DNA from: Heterobilharzia americana | Lineage: Eukaryota > Platyhelminthes > Trematoda > Strigeidida > Schistosomatidae | Reading direction: 5' to 3' | Assembly (NCBI GenBank): GCA_944470555.2 | Contig: OX104127.1 | Span: forward strand, 57,506,140-57,570,139 | DNA length: 64,000 nt | Part shown: piece by piece, positions 1 through 9,333 of the stretch | Numbering within the stretch: the first letter of the stretch is position 1 | How the letters are laid out: every line of letters begins with the position of its first letter | The notes under the pieces: model-generated | Database searches by the model: none | What the model saw: only the letters and a program-made list of their open reading frames with translations | Told to the model about the DNA's origin: nothing | Translations under genes and position numbers: made by a program

Positions 1-2340
1 GTGCTTGACATCAAGTGGCAGACACTTACTTCTTCCAGGCGGTTTGATGATTTTACTAATCTGTTGGATTCTGGGGATGGCGCCAACATGTAGTGCAAAC
101 AACTAGACATAATATCACACTTGACCCCGTTTTCATCAATGATTATTGCCTTTCGCTTTTCAAGCCGGTTCAGAATTCCCAGGCAGCGATCACAGAGTAG
201 TGTTTGGTGACTTCCGACTATCTCCCAGAACTACGTTGGCTCCCAGGTCAGAAACGACCACAGTTAGACGATATAAAAATACCATCTGGGAGGCAATACA
301 ATACATGTTGCAATGCTTGGACCGGGGTCCTTAGGTCACCAGTAGCTCAACTCATGAACTAAGTGATATCTTCTACGGTTCCATGAATGTAATTCATGAC
401 CATGTTGCTCCGGAGGTATCAGTATTAGTTAGAAAGCCGAAAGTGAATTTCATTCCTGAAAATGTACGTATCAGCATGCGCAGGCATGCCAGAAATTTCT
501 ATCGATCTAATGACATTTCATCCCTTGTCTCATTAAAAATTGCTCATGAGAACTTCAAATCAAATAAGTTGCTGAAAGCAATCAAGCAAGGAACTGGCTG
601 CGACGCACGAACAGGCAGTGCTCAATCATTAGTGAGAATTCTAAAATCCCGTGCAAACTTATCTATGGGTTATTCCCAGTAGTCTGATCATTGATGGGGA
701 CATTCTTTATGATGATCCAAGCAAGATCTGTGAGCTGTTTAACAAACATTATGCAAGCTACTTCACGCACGAAAATAGTGTACTAAACATACAAATGCCC
801 ATTCCATCACCACACTCACTAAGTAATGTTTCCTTTACACACAGAAAGATAGATGATGCAGTTGGTTCACCAAAGTACTCGTTCTGCCGGACGAGATGAG
901 ATCCCATCTGTTCTCCTCAAGAGGGGTGGTGAAGACATACCGTTGATCCTCGTGAAGCTATTCCCAATATCCCTTACTGAGGCATGCTACCCTGACCACT
1001 GGAAGCTGCCATACATATCTCCCACGCATAAATCTGGGCCGGCGTCAGACATTCAAAGTTATCGTCCCATAAATATTACATCTGTAGTCTCCCGTATCAT
1101 GGAGAAGGTGGTTGTGCAAGAACTCAGTGATTACGTGGCTGCGCATCAGCTTCTTTCCCCTATGCAGCTTGGTTTCTTAAAAGGTCTTTCATGTAGTACT
1201 TGCATACTAGATTATTTTGAGGAGGTCACCTGCAGACGAGATGAAGGTCTTATCGTAACTGCTCTATTTTTTGACTTCAAAAAAGCATTTGATGGAGTGC
1301 CTCACAATCGGTTAATTCTTAGGCTTCAACTATTTGGAATTAGTGATCCTCTATTATCGTGGATAAGTTCATTTTTTAGGCAGCGTACTCAAATAGTAAA
1401 GTTCAGTTACACCTATTCCTCCCCACAGCCTATTCTGAGTGGCGTCATTCAAGGTAGTGTGTTGGGGCCCTTACTTTTCATCCTTTACATAAATAATATT
1501 TCTGACATGATAAAATATGGTAAATCCTACCTGTTTGCTGACGACTTGAAAGTCGTGTATAGCTTTCGCCCCTCATCGCTAAGTGAGGGTTTTAATAGAA
1601 TCTAGGAAGACCTGACGAGTTTGTTCGCTTGGAGTGAAACATGGCAACTTCCACTTAACTCTAGTAAATGCAGAACTCTGTTTCGATAACTTTTAACCAA
1701 ACGTCAGTTTACACCCTGGCGATTCTGTTCCGCGATCTTATAACTCAGTATGTGATTTGGGTATTAGTTATTCTTGGAACTTAACGTTTACGGAATATGC
1801 CCAGTCACTTGGCTCCAAGTATGGGTGCTCAGTTGGCCTTTTGCTTAAACACGTACATACCACTGAGGCCAGACTGCTTTTATTCGAGGTAATGATCCGC
1901 CCAGTACTTGAATATGGCGCAATCATCTTCAGCAATATGTATGCTTCAGACGGGGTACTAATTGAGAATGTTCAAAGAAAGTCTACCCGCTATGTACAGG
2001 GCTGTCACGAAGAACTTGATTATGAGGGAAGGTGTAAGAAATTAAAAATTGACCCACTTTGGCTAAGACGCCTTAAGCTCAACCTTAACTTATTTTTCCG
2101 CCCTTTGCATGGCATTACTCACTCCTGTTGCGCTGCTACTTCTAAGCCTATGTCCTCATATATCGTGAATGCACTGTACCTGTAGAAAAGCATCACCTTG
2201 AACTTAAGTCACGCTCCTTTACGTTACAGTGCAGCAAGCTATGGAATAGGCTTCCACATTTTATTTGCTCTTGCATGTCTGCAACGAGTTTTTTTCTTTT
2301 CACGGATATCCATAAATTTCTTGACATTCATATTGTACCC
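1..2340 (+). mobile_element. CR1/Jockey-type non-LTR retrotransposon, decayed, 5' end outside window
   Basis: The translations follow the order of a non-LTR ORF2. The end of an endonuclease domain with its SDH motif lies near 190-215. A linker follows (383-850). A reverse transcriptase occupies 895-1600, with FFDFKKAFDGVPHNRL near 1268-1315, SGVIQGSVLGPLLF near 1438-1480 and the catalytic FADD near 1531-1545. A C-terminal part with PVLEYGAIIF and IENVQRKSTRYVQG lies at 1757-2100, and a tail with LWNRLPHF lies at 2232-2260. These blocks sit in different frames with stops (for example at 1605 and 2185), so the copy is dead. The RT and EYG...QR blocks are of the CR1/Jockey kind, known in schistosomes as SR1- and Perere-like elements. 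The family assignment is from motif recall and has not been tested by a search. Confidence 0.85.
853..1605 (+). pseudogene. Reverse transcriptase domain of the CR1/Jockey-type element
   Basis: This is the longest open stretch of the element, about 250 codons. It covers the RT fingers and palm: SYRPINITSVVSRIMEK (RT box 1-2), LGFLKG, FDFKKAFD (first catalytic Asp), SGVIQGSVLGPLL and FADDLKV (catalytic Asp pair). All three catalytic aspartates appear to be present. The frame closes just after the palm, and the thumb and C-terminal region continue in other frames from 1757. The protein would copy element RNA at a nicked target site. As it stands it cannot give a full-length ORF2. Confidence 0.85.
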
Positions 2341-2785
2341 ACAAATAAGAAGCATAATGGAGCAATCGGCACATAACAGTGGCCAAGTCACTGCATCCAC
2401 TGTGAGCGCACACATACCTCTAAATGTGAGGATTGGTTTTATTAAAGCCCTGCAGTTCCTTTAATGCAGATGGCCTTACGATTGCATACAATGGTATGAA
2501 TACTGGCTGCTATCCGTACAATGAACCTAAAGAATACTGTTCACCTCTCAAAGCCACTACAGTACACACACACCCCCAAAAAAACTTAAGAACCTTAAAA
2601 CGGAATGACTACGTAGTTGACTTCACACAAATACATGAAAATGTACACAAAGTCGGAATAATTAAAAAAAGAATGGAGACTTCTCTCTTCTCCAAATTTG
2701 ATAGCGTAGTAATCTATATTTCCATATCTGCTCGTGCCTCTTCTTTCTTTTCCCATTTGCAAAAACAGCTGCAAGTCGACATTTG
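2341..2785. other. Unassigned intergenic stretch
   Basis: No domain, splice structure or known repeat is recognised. It holds short ORFs without recognisable motifs and a short CA-rich run near 2560-2580. It separates the CR1/Jockey-type tail from repeat R. Confidence 0.4.
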
Positions 2786-3431
2786 ATGTTCAAATTCAGT
2801 CCGAACGTGATTACTTTATGGGAATAACACCTGCTCATTGACGCCAGTAATTATTGGACTGCTCCCGCTCCTTCGCAAATTCTGGGCCATCTTCAAGATC
2901 AACTCACCTACCGGTCATGATTTTTCTTGCAACGAACCGTCTGACCATCCCTAACAGTATTAGTGGCAGAGACATTCTGAACGGATGATTTAACCGGAGA
3001 CCAATTAACATATTGGCTCAGGACGTCAATTACCTGCAATGGCTCCACACTACACATTTTCTGATACTCTGTACCAAGAGACCTTTGCATATGAAACTTA
3101 CACTTCTCGAATGATGCCGCTTACGCTAATACAAAAGATACCCAGCCTATGTATAAATACTGCCACTTGGGCTATTGACTGTTTCAACATCTATTTTCAT
3201 CGAATGCAACAAGTATTCCCAGCAGAATTAATCTATATTACCTTTAAACGTAAAATGGTGACCTGGAGATGCAGTAATATAGCCATACACGTTGGTTATG
3301 TAACTGTGGATACTTTATTGATGCTTCAGATTGCATAAATGGGTCCTTTGTGGTTAGCAAAGCTAAGAACTGAGGATCATTCTGAGTAATAAACTGTTAT
3401 ATTACTAATCGGCAAACTATGCGAATGGACT
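2786..3431. repeat. Repeat R, copy 1, left half
   Basis: This stretch aligns by eye with 23605-24250 over several hundred bases with many substitutions. Shared landmarks include cgaaccgtctga/cgaaccgtctaa, ctcgaatgatgc, attacctttaaac and gggtcctttgtggttag/ggccctttgtggttaa. The similarity stops at 3431, where an LTR element is inserted, and resumes at 6251. The family is not recognised and no convincing protein domain is seen. Confidence 0.7.
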
Positions 3432-3774
3432 TTAGGATTTGTCCTGGTGCGAACTTGACAGACGCAAAGACCAATCACTAATTATTCGAACTTGTTATAT
3501 ACCCACGAATACGAGACCAAGGAAGAACACGATAGCGTAGTCGGATGGAATAGTATATTTGGATGGTTATGCCAAAATACCGATGCGTTCCAACTAACTG
3601 GCTAGAGAGTCGAATACGAGCAATGCAACGTAACACGACAGCGTGCCAAATGGCGAGGATGCTTGACCGGGTGCCTTCAGCTTAGCGAGTCCAGTTAAAC
3701 TATCAAGGTCAGCATCAATGTCGAAAGTCGTCAAACCCTAGGCTATTGATTTTGGGGAAGTGTATGACGCTACA
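3432..3774 (-). repeat. 3' LTR of the CsRn1-like element
   Basis: This LTR matches 5909-6250 almost base for base. One visible difference is cgaaagtcgtc near 3722 against cgaagtcctc in the other copy. On the coding (minus) strand it starts TGTAGCG and ends ATCCTAA. It is third-party related to 6984-7324, 8627-8833 and the fragments at 10861-11179, 16428-16746 and 34037-34355. Confidence 0.9.
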
Positions 3775-3777
3775 GAT

Positions 3778-3790
3778 CACTCCCCCCCTA
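3778..3790 (-). promoter_or_regulatory. Candidate polypurine tract
   Basis: On the minus strand a purine run, AGGGGGGGAG, lies a few bases upstream of the 3' LTR start. This is the expected place for the plus-strand primer of an LTR element. The gap of about five bases to the LTR is slightly unusual. Confidence 0.55.
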
Positions 3791-4184
3791 GTGGGTTCGT
3801 GAGGACCCTAAGACGATACCAGCCGGAAGTAAAAACCCAGTGGTTTCTCCACTGGTAAAACTCTTCCGATGGGCTCACTGCGTGAGGTGGCCCCTGGTTG
3901 TCTGAACCTTATTCTAGGGTGTCGTGGCGATTAAATAAATAAAATACAATAAATGAAATTGTACGTCGGTCGCGGTCATCTGTTCCTTTCGACGTTCCGT
4001 CCAGTGCTCGTTGCACCTGGAATATAAATAAAAGTCTTTAATACCACGAAAACGTTGCGTAAAAATGAGAATTATTTATATATAAACATATCGAAAAATA
4101 AAAATTTACGCTTATCTTCGCCGGTTTTTTTTTAATTTTTATCACATGGTAATAAAAATTGATATAAAAAGGCAAAGTGTACGA

Positions 4185-4940
4185 GGGTTTGTATTGATGT
4201 ATCGGGTAGCGGTCCGGAGTTGTTTTGGCGTTGAGCCTTCGGTAATCACCGGTTGGACGCCAGTCGTTGCTATCCTTTTTGGGAACCATGTGCAATGGCG
4301 ATGCCCAAGGACTGTTCGACGGTCTGATAATGCCCAGTTCGAGCATGTGGTCGAATTCATTTTTCGCCGTTTGAAGCTTATCGGGGGCTAAACGGCGCGC
4401 TTTGGATGCCACAGGTGGACCTGTGGTTGTGACGTGATGCATAACATTGCTGGTTATGCACGGAAGAGTGTGCTTCGGTTGCTGTAACTCTGGATATTTC
4501 TCCAGAACTGCCTGGTAGGACGCGTCGTCTGATTGTTTAGTCCTAACGATGGCTAAACTCGGACCTACATAGGTGGTGCCGCCAATAGATAACTTTGTGC
4601 TGTTATCTATCAGTCGTCGACGGCGAGCATCTACGAGTAGATCGTAATGGTTTAGCAAATCTATGCCAATGATGGGCATAGAGACGTCTGCCAGGAGGAA
4701 AATCCAGTGGATAGGTTTGCGTAAACCTAAGTTGAGGTAGGCATACCGTCTCCCGAATGTCGCGATTGCCTTGCCGTTGGCTGCTTGAAGATTGAAGGAT
4801 GGGTCAAGATGACGCTCCTTTGTCGTTGCTGGAAGAACGCTAACTTCTGCGCCGGTGTCGACGAGGTAGCGGACTTTCGTTTTAATGTCGGTGACGTAGA
4901 GCAAACGGCTTTTTCCGCCGGCTACGGTTGCCGTGAGCAC
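4185..4940 (-). pseudogene. pol fragment: aspartic protease plus N-terminal RT of the CsRn1-like element
   Basis: The minus-strand frame from 4940 begins in the gag-pol overlap and gives a retropepsin: [13 protein letters not shown] (active-site D-T-G) near 4835-4875, then [17 protein letters not shown] near 4635-4680. A linker follows, then the start of a Gypsy RT with [18 protein letters not shown] and [21 protein letters not shown]. At about 4185 homology stops and the frame runs into AT-rich sequence. The catalytic RT aspartates, RNase H and integrase are therefore absent. The protease looks intact and its frame overlaps the end of gag. The break looks like an internal deletion of an originally larger element. 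Confidence 0.85.
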
Positions 4941-5760
4941 GTGCCGGCGTGACCGTTTCCCGAGTTCGGGTCCTTCTTAAAACGGCATGGTTTACGACAT
5001 TTTCTGGCTTCATCCCCGTAAGTGTTATGAAACCAGCACCATTCAGGGTTTTCCACCCTGTTGGGTTTCGTTTTAGGGCTACCACGCGACTTGCTGCGAT
5101 GCGCCAAGGTGCGTTTTTGTGAAGTGCTACGTGATCTAGGACTTCGAGATCGTAGCAACCGTTTCACAGAGTTGCACAACTTGGTCACCTCCGAATCCTG
5201 GCGCTCTGTTTTGTCGCAGATAGAATATACGTTGGAGACGGGTCTGCTGGATATCTCCAGTATTTTATCTGCTGAGGCTGCCAGGTCGTCGAGTGGGACT
5301 GACTGCAGTGTCACCAACACGGTTTGCACCGGTTGTGGTAGTTTCGAGAGAAATAGTTCTCGGAATAAACCATCGTCAAATGTTCGTGCACCGATTACTT
5401 CTCGCATGCGTGCGAGGACTTCAGTAGCTGAGTGGCTGCCTAGCTCGATGTTACGAAGCAATTCGTCTAGACGTTGGCGATCTGTGAGATCGCTTTTCTT
5501 CAAGAGTGCGGCCTTTAGAAGTGCATAAGGGTCACTTACTTCAGGATTAAACATGTTTGCTGTAACATACCTGTTTAATTCTCGCGGTAGTGACGTATGA
5601 CGGCAAGAAATCGAGATTGAGGATCTGAGACACCCTGTTCTCGAAAATCGGCCTCGGCATACAGAAACCATGTTTCTGCATTGTCTGGCCAATATGGCAC
5701 GAGTTGGATCGTGTTCGGGGTCGGCTTAATACGAATAAGCTTGGGAGTGTGGTCGGACAT
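4922..5760 (-). pseudogene. gag of the CsRn1-like element (one frameshift)
   Basis: The likely start is the ATG at 5760 (MSDHTPKLIRIKP), followed by FLYAEADFREQGV, the conserved capsid start of this clade. The frame shifts near 5575-5590 and continues as LPRELNRYV, then SDPYALLKAALLKK, LGSHSATEVLARMREV and LPQPVQTVL. A basic Arg/Ser-rich stretch precedes a zinc-knuckle-like motif, CWFHNTYGDEARKCRKPC (spacing C-x2-H-x9-C-x3-C), near 4990-5045. This Cys-His-Cys-Cys arrangement differs from the usual C-x2-C-x4-H-x4-C. It is a reported signature of the CsRn1 clade. Gag would form the particle and bind element RNA. Confidence 0.85.
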
Positions 5761-5827
5761 GAGAAAGTGTAGTAAATGGATATATAAATGTTATCGAAAT
5801 GAAAACAATAAACAAATATAAAATGGA

Positions 5828-5908
5828 ACAGGCTCACCAATTCAATACTTGTTATTGGTCGGGATATGTGATCACGTCGGGATATTTGATCACGTCGGGC
5901 TCACCAAT
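5828..5908 (-). promoter_or_regulatory. Primer-binding site (tRNA-Trp) with repeated copies
   Basis: Next to the 5' LTR the plus strand reads atcacgtcgggctcacca (5889-5906). This matches the conserved 3' end of animal tRNA-Trp at 17 of 18 positions by recall, so the minus strand would prime from tRNA-Trp. The core gatcacgtcggg occurs again immediately beside it (5870-5881), and a further tcggg follows near 5859. The segment ggctcaccaatt also recurs at 5831-5842. The leader is therefore a small tandem array of primer-site pieces. Confidence 0.7.
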
Positions 5909-6250
5909 TTAGGATTTGTCCTGGTGCGAACTTGACAGACGCAAAGACCAATCACTAATTATTCGAACTTGTTATATACCCACGAATACGAGACCAAGGA
6001 AGAACACGATAGCGTAGTCGGATGGAATAGTATATTTGGATGGTTATGCCAAAATACCGATGCGTTCCAACTAACTGGCTAGAGAGTCGAATACGAGCAA
6101 TGCAACGTAACACGACAGCGTGCCAAATGGCGAGGATGCTTGACCGGGTGCCTTCAGCTTAGCGAGTCCAGTTAAACTATCAAGGTCAGCATCAATGTCG
6201 AAGTCCTCAAACCCTAGGCTATTGATTTTGGGGAAGTGTATGACGCTACA
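5909..6250 (-). repeat. 5' LTR of the CsRn1-like element
   Basis: This is the partner of 3432-3774. Its outer end is followed by gact (6251-6254), which repeats the bases before the left LTR. Its inner end adjoins the primer-binding site. It should hold the element promoter, but no TATA box was assigned. Confidence 0.9.
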
Positions 6251-6530
6251 GACTAACAGTATCGGTTGGTTATAACGCAAACTTTGAACACTGAGCGCTT
6301 TTGATACTGCTGGTGGGACCTGTCTGTGAGATGGGAGGTGGAAATCCATATCCGTCTTATGAATTTCAGTAAGTTTTAATAAGATTATGCACAATATTAA
6401 CTTGATATGTAAATTATTTAATACTAGATACCAGTTCGCAAACTTTCAAAAGTTATGAATTTGACGGTGCTTGTAAACTGATATCCCTCACGTTGGACCT
6501 GTTAAATGAAGACATTATTTATTATTATCT
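6251..6530. repeat. Repeat R, copy 1, right half
   Basis: Alignment with the second copy resumes here: ggttggttataacgcaaac matches ggctggttataacgcaaac at 24282, and gatggtgcttg-type sequence recurs near 6463 and 24481. Together with 2786-3431 this restores one repeat of about 0.92 kb interrupted by the LTR element. Confidence 0.7.
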
Positions 6531-6983
6531 AAACTTTGACACTCTATGTAAGCTGTAAAGTCATATTTCCTTGTTCATTTCATAACTAGCAGGACCTTCG
6601 GCAGTTTTTAATAGAGCTTAGTGACATTACGTCAGTACCATTCAGAGCTCAAGTCTTGTGGATATTTTGAAATGTGTCAACGCGATGAAGCCTGTAGACT
6701 GGCTTCTCTCATGTTAAAACCTTTTTTAACGCCAGAATAAAACATTTATTTACATTGTTAGGGCTGCTGTCAACACGTTTCCTGGAATTTTGACCCATGT
6801 ATTAGTTTTTTAACAACTATTAACGAAGTTAAAGATTAATATCAGTAACAGTATTTAGGAGTCATCGCTCAAGAGGCCAAAGGCTCGATAGTACAGGGAC
6901 AACTGCTTTTATGATACAACTGAGCACCCTTGACATTCAAAAGCGCCAAACTGGACGACAATAGATGGCAAAGTTGTACTATT
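6531..6983. other. Unassigned AT-rich stretch
   Basis: No ORF with a recognisable motif, repeat pairing or RNA gene is seen. It separates repeat R from the second LTR element. Confidence 0.4.
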
Positions 6984-8833
6984 TTAGGAATTGTCCTGGG
7001 GCGAACTTGATAGACTCAGAGGCGAATCACTAATTATTCCAAATTGTTACACACCCACGAATACGAGACTAAGGAAGAACAGAATAGCGTAGTCGGATGG
7101 AATAGTACATTTAGGTGGTTGTGCCGAAATACCGATGCGTTCCGACTAACTGGCTAGAGAGTCGAATACGAGCAATGAAAGGTAACACGACAGCGTGCCG
7201 AATTGCGAGGATACTTGGCCGGGTGCCTTCAGCTTGGCGAGTCCAGTTGAACTATCAGGGTCAGCATCAATGTTGAATCCCGTCAAACCCTAGACTACTG
7301 ATTTTGGGGAAGTGCGTGACGCCAAAATTTGATAGTTTATGTGCGAATGTAAGCTAAGTTACAAACTAACCAGATGAGATAACTGTTTAATGTTACCATG
7401 AATGTATCAAAGATTTTTCACGTCAAATCGTATTTTGATTTTGTCGAAACATAATCATTAACTGCGCGTGATTCTAGGAAGTTTGGGAAACCATAAAGTA
7501 AAACTCGGTAACTTGCCTGGAACTCTTTTTCTTGGTTCCGTTGGATTGTTTCTTTCGTTCTGACCGAGGTACTTTGTTTTCGGTTGTTAGACAGGCTTTC
7601 GTAAACCGAAGTTGGAGTAAATATTCGTTCTTTCCATGGTCGTAGTTACCTTGGAGTCAGCTGCCTGAAGATGGAGGGACGCGTCATGCTGACGTTAGTC
7701 GTCATAGAAAGAACACCTGCTTCCGCGCCAGTGTCGCAAAGGTAGTGAGCTTTAAGTTCCAGGTCAGTGACGTTCAAAAAACTGCTTTTGTACCACCTAC
7801 GCATGCCGTTAACGCGTGCCGATGGGGTAGCCTACCGTTTTCCAGCAGTCCATGTTGAAAGTGCTCGCCTCAAACAATTTCTTGCTTCCTCATCATGAAT
7901 GTCACCGAAATAACACCATTTACGGTTTTCACCTATGCAGGACTTAACTGTTAGACGGTGACATGAATTGCTGTAATGAGATGAAACCCGTTGTTTCCGT
8001 GTCGTAGTTCGAGACCTATGGGTTCAGGCTCGTACAAGCTGCCTCGTAGAGTTGCATTGCTCTTTCATTTCTGAGTCTCAGACTTTAGCTTTTTCGTAGA
8101 CAGAATGTAAGTTGGAGATAGGTCAAGTACACATCTCCAGTACTTTATCGGCCAACTAAGGTACCACCAACGCCGATTGAGCTGGCTGTAGTCAGTTCAA
8201 CATAAACGGCTAATGGAAAGGGCCACTGTTGAGTGCACGTCTACCAGTGACTTCTCGTATGTTTGCGAGCACATGAGCAGTTGAGTTGTTCCTTAGCCCG
8301 AGGATACGGGGCAACACGAATAAGCGCCGAAGATCTTTGATAACGCTGCTTTGATCAGTGTATAAGTACCACTTACTTTAGGGCTGAACACAGGATATAA
8401 TGTGCCTGTTTGGTTCCCCCTAGAACGGTTGCACGACGGTGGGAAGTCGAAAATGGGGATGTGTGACTCCCTGTTCTCGGAAACCAGCTTCGGCAAATAT
8501 AAACCATGTTTCTGAGTTCTCTGACAAGAATGGAACCAGTTCGGCGAGATGACTCGCCGGTTACGGAAGTTTATGATACAAACAAATAAAGGTTTTCAAA
8601 ATAAATAAAAAAATTGGACCGCCAGCTTAGGTATGGTGTTGCGCGAACTTGACAGACACGAATGCCATTTATTAGTAATTCGTACTTTCAGAGACAAAGA
8701 AAGAACACAGTAGAGTGACCAGATTGAATAGTACATTTGATAAGCTGAAGCAGAATTCAGATACTTTCCGACTTACGGGCTAGAGGACTGCTTAAGAGCA
8801 ACACAATATAGTACGACATGCTAATTGCGTCAA
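6984..8833 (-). mobile_element. Second CsRn1-like LTR element, strongly decayed, cut by assembly gap
   Basis: The left LTR (6984-7324) and a right LTR truncated by the gap (8627-8833) are related to the LTRs at 3432 and 5909 but carry many substitutions. Between them, minus-strand remains of a protease occur near 7640-7790, with a CDTGAEA-like active site in broken frame. A gag start occurs near 8290-8500, with SENRESHIPIFDFPPS and SGTYTLIKAALSK. Most of pol is missing, as in the first element. No convincing target duplication can be read because the right end is in the gap. Confidence 0.75.
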
Positions 8834-9333
8834 NNNNNNNNNNNNNNNNNNNNNNNNNNNNNNNNNNNNNNNNNNNNNNNNNNNNNNNNNNNNNNNNNNN
8901 NNNNNNNNNNNNNNNNNNNNNNNNNNNNNNNNNNNNNNNNNNNNNNNNNNNNNNNNNNNNNNNNNNNNNNNNNNNNNNNNNNNNNNNNNNNNNNNNNNNN
9001 NNNNNNNNNNNNNNNNNNNNNNNNNNNNNNNNNNNNNNNNNNNNNNNNNNNNNNNNNNNNNNNNNNNNNNNNNNNNNNNNNNNNNNNNNNNNNNNNNNNN
9101 NNNNNNNNNNNNNNNNNNNNNNNNNNNNNNNNNNNNNNNNNNNNNNNNNNNNNNNNNNNNNNNNNNNNNNNNNNNNNNNNNNNNNNNNNNNNNNNNNNNN
9201 NNNNNNNNNNNNNNNNNNNNNNNNNNNNNNNNNNNNNNNNNNNNNNNNNNNNNNNNNNNNNNNNNNNNNNNNNNNNNNNNNNNNNNNNNNNNNNNNNNNN
9301 NNNNNNNNNNNNNNNNNNNNNNNNNNNNNNNNN
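8834..9333. other. Assembly gap, exactly 500 N
   Basis: The run is exactly 500 unknown bases, which looks like a placeholder for a scaffold join and not a measured distance. The left side ends inside an LTR and the right side starts inside the endonuclease region of an RTE-like element, so both contig ends lie in repeats. Confidence 0.95.

Larger units (their letters stand above)
3432..6250 (-). mobile_element. CsRn1/Boudicca-like Gypsy LTR retrotransposon, internally deleted
   Basis: Two nearly identical LTRs of about 343 bp bound the element (3432-3774 and 5909-6250). It is flanked by the 4-bp direct repeat gact at 3428-3431 and 6251-6254. The related repeat at 24250-24285 shows the same site unoccupied. 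Coding is on the minus strand: gag (5760 to 4922), protease, then the first part of RT, which breaks off just after the DRYPI motif near 4185. The rest of RT, RNase H and integrase are missing, so the 2.8-kb copy is non-autonomous. A tRNA-Trp-like primer site and a C-x2-H-x9-C-x3-C gag motif place it with the CsRn1 clade (Boudicca in S. mansoni, Gulliver in S. japonicum). The near-identity of the LTRs suggests a recent insertion. Confidence 0.88.

Noticed and set aside
5889..5906. tRNA-Trp gene
   Set aside because: Only the 3' 18 bases match. There is no cloverleaf, and the position beside an LTR fits a primer-binding site.
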